Below, in pieces: positions 1 through 5,100 of a DNA stretch of 8,973 nt. A program made the translations under genes and the position numbers. Source of the DNA: Candidatus Thalassarchaeaceae archaeon (GTDB lineage Archaea > Thermoplasmatota > Poseidoniia > Poseidoniales > Thalassarchaeaceae); contig DUIL01000089.1 in the NCBI GenBank assembly GCA_013330385.1, forward strand, positions 1 through 8,973, in the 5' to 3' direction. The notes beneath the pieces were generated by a model. It was not told the origin of the DNA and did no database searches. It saw nothing but the letters and a program-made list of their open reading frames with translations. The first letter of the stretch is position 1. Every line of letters begins with the position of its first letter.

Positions 1-1
1 A

Positions 2-250
2 CTCCTGGCATGGATGGCAGGAGCCGGAAGAATGGATATTCGCACTTTCATTTCAGCTGGTATTTTTGGAAGGGGCATCAGATTCGGAATGGAGGTGCTG
101 ATTGTTGGGTACTGGGGGGAAGAATTTGTCCAGATGCTCGAAGAGCCCCTATTCTGGATTGTAGTTGGTGTGTTTTCAGTCGTGTTATTCGTACCATTGA
201 ACCATTGGTGGAATGATTTGGATCGCCCAGTAGACGAGCATCCACAATAG
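2..250 (+). CDS. DedA/VTT-family membrane protein, C-terminal fragment (5' cut by window edge)
   Basis: The frame is open from the window edge to a TAG at 248-250, giving about 82 residues, so the internal ATG at 14 is probably not the true start. The visible part has the pattern seen near the C-terminus of YqaA-like DedA/VTT (SNARE-associated) membrane proteins: an R-M-D-I-R-x-F stretch, then a helix containing GRGIRFGMEVLIVGYWGE, then a final membrane segment (PLFWIVVGVFSVVLFVP) and a short charged tail ending DEHPQ. Family members are polytopic inner-membrane proteins linked to lipid scrambling or transport and membrane homeostasis. The precise substrate cannot be read from this fragment. 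The family call rests on the GRG(I/L)RF signature and the hydrophobic pattern only. It is followed after 37 bases by tRNA-Glu on the same strand. Confidence 0.55.
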   Translation, partial: LLAWMAGAGRMDIRTFISAGIFGRGIRFGMEVLIVGYWGEEFVQMLEEPLFWIVVGVFSVVLFVPLNHWWNDLDRPVDEHPQ

Positions 251-287
251 AACTGATTATGAGAAAGTAGCAACTCGGAAATATGCC

Positions 288-365
288 GCTCCTGTGGTGT
301 AGTTCGGTCCATCATTCCGGGTTTTCATCCCGGCGACCCGGGTTCAAATCCCGGCAGGAGCACCA
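288..365 (+). tRNA. tRNA-Glu (anticodon UUC), CCA encoded
   Basis: A full cloverleaf can be folded. Acceptor GCTCCTG (288-294) pairs with CAGGAGC (355-361). The anticodon stem is CCGGG/CCCGG (317-321 with 329-333) around the loop TTTTCAT, which places anticodon TTC at 324-326. The T stem is CCGGG/CCCGG (338-342 with 350-354) with loop TTCAAAT. The discriminator is A362 and CCA is encoded at 363-365. There is no intron. The 3' end lies only 3 bases from the stop codon of the convergent FMN reductase gene. Confidence 0.96.
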
Positions 366-368
366 ATA

Positions 369-866
369 TTATCTCGCTAAACCATCTATCATCGCATCGA
401 TGGTGTCTGGATTTGCGTCCTTATTGCGCCCAGATAGACAAGACCTGCCAATCACATCTGCTCCGATGAAAGAGAATTGTTGGCGCATTGCCATGATTAC
501 ATGCGCGCCTCCCCCACCGCTATGAGTTCCGAGTCCAACTGGCTTACCAGTACACATAGAACGGAAGTTTTGCCAGTCTCGAGACAGCCAAGATATCGCA
601 TTATTTAGTGAAGGAGGGTATGAGCCATTGTACTCAGGAGCGAGGACAACCCATGCGTCTGATTCAGTCATTTTCTGAACTAAGTTTGAGATATCAGGAG
701 TCTGCCCAGGGTCTTTTGAGCGAGCTATTGTGAACAAAGGCAAGTCCATTTCTGCTAAATCAATAATCTCTGCATCATGCCCCTTTGCCTGTGCAGCATT
801 AGAAAACATCACGGCTAATTCATGGTTAGTGCCAGAGGTCGCAGTTATCATCAGAAAGCGTGCCAT
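369..866 (-). CDS. NAD(P)H-dependent FMN reductase (flavodoxin-like fold)
   Basis: A 165-residue cytoplasmic protein of the NADPH-dependent FMN reductase family, which transfers electrons from NAD(P)H to flavin, quinones or azo compounds. The N-terminus ARFLMITATSGTNHELA is the first beta strand plus the FMN-phosphate loop. The core signature PEYNGSYPPSLNNAISWLSR spans residues 77-96, and the GKPVGLGTHSGGGG loop (about 107-120) follows; both fit the family. I chose the ATG at 864-866. An in-frame TTG at 899 would add 11 residues unlike the family's usual beginning. The gene follows the SLOG-domain gene on the same strand after 42 bases, so the two may be cotranscribed, although an AT-rich stretch at 897-904 could give it its own promoter. 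The physiological substrate is unknown. Confidence 0.85.
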   Translation of the reverse strand: MARFLMITATSGTNHELAVMFSNAAQAKGHDAEIIDLAEMDLPLFTIARSKDPGQTPDISNLVQKMTESDAWVVLAPEYNGSYPPSLNNAISWLSRDWQNFRSMCTGKPVGLGTHSGGGGAHVIMAMRQQFSFIGADVIGRSCLSGRNKDANPDTIDAMIDGLAR

Positions 867-908
867 GACTATCGGAGAGGCTATCTGTACTTCAACCAAA
901 TAGTATCA

Positions 909-1355
909 CTAAACTTCAGTAATTGAGGTTTTCAGACCATTTTCTTCAGCCATTTTGATAACAATTCTTGTCCATTTACTAGTTGAAGAGGGTAATGCTA
1001 GAACATGACTTGCAGCATCTATAATCTTCTTAGTCAAGGAATTCGCAGCTTCAGGCCTACCAGAATCTCTCAAACTTCGTTTTGGGTCATCCCATTCCTC
1101 TGTGAAAACAGCAATCGGTACTGTGTTGTTATCCGCCCAACGCTCGGCCATATAGTCAACACCACTTGCTCCACCAACAACAATTAGATCAGGATAACCG
1201 TGTGTCTCGACCCATTTCCCCATCGCATTCTCAAACACCTCAAAATCGTAAAACCTACTACTTCCAACAACTGCGAGATTAATCACAGATCCGTCTTTAT
1301 TCAGGTCTTTTCGACCGAGCGCATCAACTACATCCTGTCCCCTAGACGCCACCAT
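909..1355 (-). CDS. SLOG-fold nucleotide-binding protein (DUF2493/YspA-like)
   Basis: A 148-residue protein with a Rossmann-like SLOG core. Strand 1 leads into the loop VVGSSRFYD (residues 29-37). Strand 2 leads into the glycine-rich motif VVGGASGVDYMAERWA (59-74), the counterpart of the GG-A-x-G-x-D motif of YspA/DUF2493 and LOG-like proteins. It ends with a late strand and helix HVLALPSSTSKWTR...MAEENGLKTSI (about 117-145). SLOG proteins bind or process nucleotides or nucleotide-like ligands; the exact ligand cannot be told here. A GTG at 1403 would add 16 residues. I prefer the ATG at 1353-1355 because a TATA-like element lies about 28 bases upstream, as expected for a leaderless transcript, and because the extension does not belong to the fold. 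The first 24 residues before VINLAVVG are not explained by the fold. It is divergent from sufS and upstream of the FMN reductase. Confidence 0.72.
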   Translation of the reverse strand: MVASRGQDVVDALGRKDLNKDGSVINLAVVGSSRFYDFEVFENAMGKWVETHGYPDLIVVGGASGVDYMAERWADNNTVPIAVFTEEWDDPKRSLRDSGRPEAANSLTKKIIDAASHVLALPSSTSKWTRIVIKMAEENGLKTSITEV

Positions 1356-1379
1356 CAGGTCTTTCAGGTTGCTCTTCAA

Positions 1380-1387
1380 CCATAAAT
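1380..1387 (-). promoter_or_regulatory. TATA-like element for the SLOG gene
   Basis: The minus strand reads ATTTATGG here, centred about 28 bases before the ATG at 1355. That is the expected spacing for a TBP site feeding a leaderless archaeal mRNA. It lies inside the alternative 5' extension from GTG 1403 and so argues for the shorter protein. Confidence 0.4.
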
Positions 1388-1411
1388 GTCGCCCGTAAAA
1401 CACAATTTAGA

Positions 1412-1434
1412 GCACGTCATGGTCATGTTCGTGC
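1412..1434. promoter_or_regulatory. Short inverted repeat between divergent promoters
   Basis: GCACG (1412-1416) and CGTGC (1430-1434) form 5-base arms around a 13-base spacer that contains TCATG twice (1417-1421 and 1423-1427). It lies in the divergent region between the SLOG gene and sufS. A dimeric regulator site is possible, but arms this short can occur by chance. Confidence 0.22.
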
Positions 1435-1481
1435 GCTACTTGATAATGAAACATCATTTCGGAACATTTGGTTGAATAACT

Positions 1482-2708
1482 ATGGCTCTCGACATTCAGT
1501 CAATACGAGCAGATTTTCCCATTCTAGAACGGATTCTCCCAAATGGTAAAAAATTGGTATATTTCGACAATGCAGCAACCTCTCAAAAGCCGAAATGTGT
1601 TATTGAAGCGATGACTCAATACTATGAGCAATACAATTCAAATGCACATCGAGCCAATCACACACTGGCCGATGAGGCTACAGCAGCCTTGGAAAATGCC
1701 CGGTTGAGTATTTCTCGATATTTTGGTACAAGTCCAGCTAACCTAATCTACACTAGTGGAGCGACTGAAGCAATCAATCTTGCAGCCTATGGCTGGGCTA
1801 GATATAATCTTGAGAGAGACGATGTTATTGTAGTCACAGAAATGGAGCACCACGCTGATATTGTACCTTGGCAGGAAATGAGTAAAGAGAAAGGAATTGA
1901 ACTTAGATATGTGCCAATTGATACCAAGACCTTCACGTTAGATATGGATGCTTTTGAAGTTGCACTAGAAGGTGCAAAACTGGTATGCGTAGTACATACA
2001 AGTAATGTTCTAGGAGTTCGCAATCCCGTAGAGGATATAATTGAGAAATCTCATGCAGTTGGTGCTAGAGTATTGATTGATTGTGCACAAGGAGCGCCAC
2101 ATGAAAGAATATTCTTTGACAATTTAGGAGCTGATTTCGTAGCCATTTCAGCACACAAAATGGCAGGCCCGACTGGAATTGGTTGTTTGCTTGTTAAGTC
2201 GGAAGCCATGGAACAGATGGGGCCGTTCATGACAGGTGGTTCGATGATTCGTAGAGTTACAACCGAAGGTTCAGTCTTCCAAGAAGGACATGCAATGTTT
2301 GAGACTGGGACACCAAGGATTGCAGAGGCTATTGGTTGGGGTGCTGCAGTAGAATGGCTGAGTCAATTCGATATGCGAGAGGTACATTCTCATATCCAAG
2401 ATATTGCATCATGGACTGCAGATCAGATGCTTGAAATTCCTGGAATAAGAGTATTTGGCGATCCGAGTTTACCCGGCTCTAGTGGTGCCGTCTCTTTTCT
2501 TCATGATTCAATTCAGTCCCAAGATCTTGCATTCTTGCTAGATGAGGGCGGATTTGCTGTAAGGACAGGGCATCATTGTGCCCAACCTTTGATGGATGCT
2601 CTAGGTGTTCCATCGACAAATCGCGCCTCCTTCTGGATTTACAATACTCTTGATGAGGCCCAAGCATTTGTCTCTCATTTGCGATATGTGTGTGAGCGTT
2701 TCACTTGA
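1482..2708 (+). CDS. sufS: Cysteine desulfurase SufS (group II, PLP-dependent)
   Basis: A 408-residue PLP enzyme that converts L-cysteine to alanine and an enzyme-bound persulfide, supplying sulfur for Fe-S clusters. The length matches E. coli SufS (406). Key residues fall where the family has them: H123 in TEMEHHADIVPW (PLP stacking), D200 and Q203 in LIDCAQGAPH (PLP ring contacts), K226 in AISAHKMAGP (Schiff base), and C366 in RTGHHCAQPL (catalytic cysteine on the short group II loop). R381 in RASFWIYNT is the likely substrate-carboxylate arginine. The ATG at 1482 has no Shine-Dalgarno site. An AT-rich TGATAATG at about 1441-1448 could be the TATA element with a short leader. It is the first gene of the sufS-sufE-sufT set, and the SufE partner next door supports the SufS subtype over IscS/NifS. 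Confidence 0.95.
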   Translation: MALDIQSIRADFPILERILPNGKKLVYFDNAATSQKPKCVIEAMTQYYEQYNSNAHRANHTLADEATAALENARLSISRYFGTSPANLIYTSGATEAINLAAYGWARYNLERDDVIVVTEMEHHADIVPWQEMSKEKGIELRYVPIDTKTFTLDMDAFEVALEGAKLVCVVHTSNVLGVRNPVEDIIEKSHAVGARVLIDCAQGAPHERIFFDNLGADFVAISAHKMAGPTGIGCLLVKSEAMEQMGPFMTGGSMIRRVTTEGSVFQEGHAMFETGTPRIAEAIGWGAAVEWLSQFDMREVHSHIQDIASWTADQMLEIPGIRVFGDPSLPGSSGAVSFLHDSIQSQDLAFLLDEGGFAVRTGHHCAQPLMDALGVPSTNRASFWIYNTLDEAQAFVSHLRYVCERFT

Positions 2709-2739
2709 GTGTGATGGACAAATTGAAGAAAGTCAATCA

Positions 2740-2744
2740 GGAGG
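2740..2744 (+). promoter_or_regulatory. Shine-Dalgarno site of sufE
   Basis: GGAGG is followed by GG and lies 7 bases before ATG 2752. It fixes the start of sufE and rules out the open frame that runs back into sufS. Confidence 0.8.
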
Positions 2745-2751
2745 GGCAATT

Positions 2752-3177
2752 ATGACAGAGAGGCAATGGCCTGAGCATCTCGATGCGGTAGTTGAGGAAT
2801 TCCAAGGCTGCTTCGATGCGATGGAGAGGTACGAGTTATTGTTTGAGTATGCCAAAAAGAACCCTTCCCCTCTGTCTGAAGATGAATGGACTGATGCGAA
2901 TCAAGTTCAAGGCTGCCAGTCCCGGGCTCATATCGTGTGTTCAATTGACCAAAATGGACATTTCCAGATGCGAGGAGGTGCGGATGCTCAAATTGTCCAA
3001 GGTCTAATTTCAATAACTGCCATGGCTGTAAATGGAATGTCTTCCACAGAGGTGTCTAATCTTTCACCTAAGTATGTTGAAGCGATGGGAATCCGAAATT
3101 CACTTACACCAAGTAGAGCCAATGGATTTCTAAATATGTTTGAGCGAATCCGCTCAGAAGCGGAGAAGTTAGGGTGA
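2752..3177 (+). CDS. sufE: SufE-like sulfur acceptor protein
   Basis: A 141-residue cytoplasmic protein, close to E. coli SufE in length (138). SufE takes the persulfide from the SufS active-site cysteine, stimulates the desulfurase, and passes sulfur to the Fe-S scaffold. The acceptor cysteine is C55 in the signature NQVQGCQSRAHIV, matching the family's V-x-G-C-Q-S motif. The C-terminal part has the family pattern of a glycine-rich turn (MRGGADAQIVQGLISI) and the L-S-P-K/R-x-N-G-F stretch (about residues 117-128). The start is set by the strong Shine-Dalgarno site; 43 bases separate it from the sufS stop. Its stop overlaps the ribosome site of sufT, which indicates translational coupling. 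SufE is mainly a bacterial protein, so its presence in an archaeal context suggests acquisition by transfer (inference). Confidence 0.92.
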   Translation: MTERQWPEHLDAVVEEFQGCFDAMERYELLFEYAKKNPSPLSEDEWTDANQVQGCQSRAHIVCSIDQNGHFQMRGGADAQIVQGLISITAMAVNGMSSTEVSNLSPKYVEAMGIRNSLTPSRANGFLNMFERIRSEAEKLG

Positions 3178-3178
3178 T
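3172..3178 (+). promoter_or_regulatory. Shine-Dalgarno site of sufT overlapping the sufE stop
   Basis: GGGTGAT matches the archaeal anti-Shine-Dalgarno sequence and contains the sufE TGA (3175-3177). ATG 3182 follows after 3 bases, so the two genes should be translationally coupled. Confidence 0.65.
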
Positions 3179-3181
3179 ATC

Positions 3182-3484
3182 ATGGTTGATGAGTCGGCTA
3201 TTCGTGCTTCATTAACCGAAGTTGAAGACCCTGAGATGAAAATCTCAGTTATTGATCTAGGTCTCATATATGGTGTGCGAATTGAAGAGAGCCATGCTGA
3301 GATTGATATGACCCTGACTAGCCCGGGCTGTCCAGTTGCTCCGGAACTAATGGCAGCAGTTCACCGAGCTGCCTTGGCCACTGAAGGAATAGATAGTGTT
3401 CATGTGAACTTGACATTTTCACCACTTTGGGACCCCAAAATCCATGCCACAGAGGATGGAAAATTCGAACTGGGCATTTTCTGA
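3182..3484 (+). CDS. sufT: MIP18/DUF59-family Fe-S maturation protein (SufT-like)
   Basis: A 100-residue single-domain MIP18 (DUF59) protein. The family signature is complete: DPEMKISVIDLGLIYGV (residues 16-32), TLTSPGCPVAPEL (44-56) with the conserved C50, and a C-terminal FSPLWDPK...EDGKFELGIF. Family members (SufT, PaaD-like, eukaryotic CIA2) help mature or insert Fe-S clusters. Placement 4 bases behind sufE strongly supports that role here rather than phenylacetate metabolism. The final FELGIF motif is complete, so the protein is not truncated. The gene converges on folD with only 8 bases between stops; the T-rich CTTGTTTTATT just after its stop could help terminate transcription. Confidence 0.88.
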   Translation: MVDESAIRASLTEVEDPEMKISVIDLGLIYGVRIEESHAEIDMTLTSPGCPVAPELMAAVHRAALATEGIDSVHVNLTFSPLWDPKIHATEDGKFELGIF

Positions 3485-3492
3485 CACTTGTT

Positions 3493-4368
3493 TTATTCTA
3501 GTATCATCTCAGCAGCACGTACAGTATTGGTCATTAGCATTGCAATAGTCATCGGACCTACACCTCCAGGGACTGGAGTCATGTATCCTGCTACTTGAGC
3601 CGCTTCAGGGTCAACATCTCCAGCCAATCGGCTTCCGCTTTCTCTTGATTCATCATTGATTCGGTTTATCCCCACATCAATGACTGTAGCTCCGGGCTTA
3701 ATCCAGTCTGCTTTTACTGTAGTCGGTCGTCCTATTGCTGCGACCACAAGATCGGCTTCGCGGCATATTTCTGCTGCATCTTTAGTTCTAGAGTGTGCTA
3801 TAGTTACAGTAGCATCGATACCTTTCTGTGCTAGCATTAGTGCTAGTGGCATACCAACAATTCTCGATCTTCCTATGACTACTGCTTTGGCGCCTTGAAG
3901 ATTTATTCCAGCATCGTCAATCATAGCCATAACTCCTGCTGGCGTACACGGTAGAAGGCCATCGGACTGTCCCATCACTAAGCGTCCCAGATTCATAGGA
4001 TGGAATCCATCTACATCCTTAGATGGGTCAATTGCTTCAGTTATGGAAAGTTCATCCGTACTAGGTGGTGTCGGGCTCTGAACGAGTATGCCATGGATTG
4101 AATCGTCTGAATTTAACTCATTTACTACCTGCATGAGTTCTTCTTGTGAAACGTCACTTGGTAGGTCAATTCTAGTGCTCTTTATTCCACATCTCTCACA
4201 TGCACGCTGTTTGTTTCTTACGTACACATGACTGGCAGCATCATCACCGGCTAGTACAACTGCCAGATGAGGTTCGACCCCTCTCGATTTTAGCGAAGCC
4301 ACTCTTTCAACAAGAGAATCCTCAATCCTCAAACCTAGTGCCTTGCCATCCAAGAGTGTAGCACTCAC
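3493..4368 (-). CDS. folD: FolD: methylenetetrahydrofolate dehydrogenase / methenyltetrahydrofolate cyclohydrolase
   Basis: A 291-residue bifunctional enzyme that interconverts 5,10-methylene-, 5,10-methenyl- and 10-formyl-tetrahydrofolate using NAD(P), in the cytoplasm. Numbering from the chosen start, Y49 and K53 in SHVYVRNKQ correspond to the catalytic Y50/K54 pair of E. coli FolD. Other family motifs are GILVQSPTPP, KDVDGFHPMNLGRL, PCTPAGV, the nucleotide-binding VIGRSRIVGMPLA, and PVPGGVGPMTIAML near the end. I chose GTG 4366-4368 because SATLLDGKALG then begins the protein exactly as in the family (288 residues in E. coli). A TTG at 4386 would add six residues. There is no in-frame ATG near the start and no clear ribosome site. 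FolD in an archaeon implies folate rather than methanopterin C1 chemistry, consistent with Poseidoniales (inference). Confidence 0.95.
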   Translation of the reverse strand: MSATLLDGKALGLRIEDSLVERVASLKSRGVEPHLAVVLAGDDAASHVYVRNKQRACERCGIKSTRIDLPSDVSQEELMQVVNELNSDDSIHGILVQSPTPPSTDELSITEAIDPSKDVDGFHPMNLGRLVMGQSDGLLPCTPAGVMAMIDDAGINLQGAKAVVIGRSRIVGMPLALMLAQKGIDATVTIAHSRTKDAAEICREADLVVAAIGRPTTVKADWIKPGATVIDVGINRINDESRESGSRLAGDVDPEAAQVAGYMTPVPGGVGPMTIAMLMTNTVRAAEMILE

Positions 4369-4435
4369 GTTCTTGGCGTAGGCCAAACCACCATTGACCT
4401 TTCCTTGTCTAGATACCCGAACTAGATGTGGGATT

Positions 4436-4512
4436 TGGAGCCCCAGGAGGGATTCGAACCCCCGGCCGTCTGATTACAAATCAGATGCTCTACCAGGCTG
4501 AGCTACTGAGGC
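4436..4512 (-). tRNA. tRNA-Thr (anticodon UGU), CCA encoded
   Basis: On the minus strand, acceptor GCCTCAG (4512-4506) pairs with CTGGGGC (4446-4440) with one G-T pair. The anticodon stem TCTGA/TCAGA encloses loop TTTGTAA, giving anticodon TGT at 4478-4476. The T arm contains GGTTCGAATCC. The discriminator is T (4439), the base typical of archaeal tRNA-Thr, and CCA is encoded (4438-4436). There is no intron. It lies head to tail with folD, 67 bases from the folD start, and is divergent from the zinc-ribbon/pheS unit. Confidence 0.95.
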
Positions 4513-4564
4513 AGTAGTCCTCGCGGTTCGCCTCCGATTCTTGAACCCTACACCCGTGATGGTA

Positions 4565-4601
4565 CCCTGATAGGGGCCAACTTCAATGGTTGAATCCCCT
4601 A
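4565..4601 (+). promoter_or_regulatory. Alternative hairpins upstream of the zinc-ribbon/pheS unit
   Basis: One AGGGG segment can pair two ways. Upstream, CCCT (4565-4568) pairs with AGGG (4572-4575) around GAT. Downstream, TAGGGG (4571-4576) pairs perfectly with CCCCTA (4596-4601), enclosing a second stem TTCAA (4582-4586)/TTGAA (4590-4594) with loop TGG. The two forms exclude each other, and the larger one ends 10 bases before the TTG start at 4612. It may be an RNA switch, an attenuator or a protein site; the transcription start is unknown, so RNA inclusion is not shown. Confidence 0.35.
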
Positions 4602-4611
4602 CCAATGTGCG

Positions 4612-5028
4612 TTGTCAGCACCTTCCCACTCACCGACGTCTCATCTTCGGACGAATACTGTAATTGCTGCTTGGGCTTGTTTAGTTACTGGAGCCGGTGT
4701 TATTCTCGGGGTTCCGGGTGATCCATTCGCTCTCGCTTTAGGCACACCTATTGCAATAGCGGGGGTAATCTTGTTATTCATAGGATTAGGAATGAAAACT
4801 GAATCAAGTATCAATCCTGAAAAGGTTGCAGCATGGGCACCAGATGCTGTTCCTATGCCTGATGCTGGTCGTGCAATGTATCGTATTGATACCTCACTTG
4901 ACCCACCTATTCGTAGTTCCATATTGTGTGGTCGATGCGGCCATTTAGAGTGGGTTGATGGAAGCAAGCCATCTTCCTATGATTGTGTAGATTGCAGGAC
5001 CCCGCTTTGGATTGCAGAGGAGGAATGA
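4612..5028 (+). CDS. Small membrane protein with C-terminal zinc ribbon, function unknown
   Basis: A 138-residue protein I cannot assign to a named family. After a short polar N-terminus there are two predicted membrane helices (about residues 15-34 and 40-62) joined by a tight G-D-P turn. A linker of about 40 residues follows, then a zinc-ribbon-like module with C106-x2-C109 (CGRCG) and C125-x2-C128 (CVDC). By the short N-tail and hairpin topology the ribbon probably faces the cytoplasm. An in-frame TGA at 4591 limits the start to after that point, and TTG 4612 is the only plausible initiator, which is unusual. It precedes pheS by 72 bases on the same strand. Since pheS has a strong ribosome site, the two are probably cotranscribed. 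A role in membrane-linked nucleic-acid or protein binding is possible but not demonstrated. Confidence 0.7.
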   Translation: MSAPSHSPTSHLRTNTVIAAWACLVTGAGVILGVPGDPFALALGTPIAIAGVILLFIGLGMKTESSINPEKVAAWAPDAVPMPDAGRAMYRIDTSLDPPIRSSILCGRCGHLEWVDGSKPSSYDCVDCRTPLWIAEEE

Positions 5029-5041
5029 CCCTCTTAGAGGG
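5029..5041 (+). promoter_or_regulatory. Small CCCTC/GAGGG hairpin between zinc-ribbon gene and pheS
   Basis: CCCTC (5029-5033) and GAGGG (5037-5041) form a 5-bp stem with loop TTA, starting on the base after the upstream stop codon. It resembles the CCCT/AGGGG elements at 4565-4601. No T-run follows, so it is not a typical terminator. Confidence 0.3.
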
Positions 5042-5089
5042 GCTCTCAAGTGGCAATTATGAAAGAGAGGGTACTTGAGCGCGAGAGGC

Positions 5090-5096
5090 GAGGTGA
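5090..5096 (+). promoter_or_regulatory. Shine-Dalgarno site of pheS
   Basis: GAGGTGA is a full-strength match to the archaeal anti-Shine-Dalgarno sequence, 4 bases before ATG 5101. It decides the start against the in-frame GTG 5050 and ATG 5059, which have no such site. Confidence 0.7.
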
Positions 5097-5100
5097 ACAC

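Noticed and set aside
14..250. A complete 78-residue gene starting at ATG 14
   Set aside because: The frame is open upstream to the window edge and the sequence matches the end of a larger polytopic membrane protein, so this is a truncated gene, not a small complete one.
867..899. TTG start at 899 for the FMN reductase
   Set aside because: It adds 11 residues before MARFLMITATSG, which already begins the fold's first strand. ATG 866 is the simpler start.
2605..2751. N-terminal extension of SufE reaching into sufS
   Set aside because: It runs inside the coding sequence of sufS in another frame, and a strong Shine-Dalgarno site marks ATG 2752.
4641..4967. A 108-residue minus-strand frame opposite the zinc-ribbon gene
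   Set aside because: The plus-strand frame has membrane helices and paired CxxC motifs in the right order; the reverse frame shows no domain.
5029..5041. Intrinsic terminator between the zinc-ribbon gene and pheS
   Set aside because: The 5-bp stem is not followed by a T-run, and pheS uses an internal-gene type ribosome site, so readthrough is more likely.
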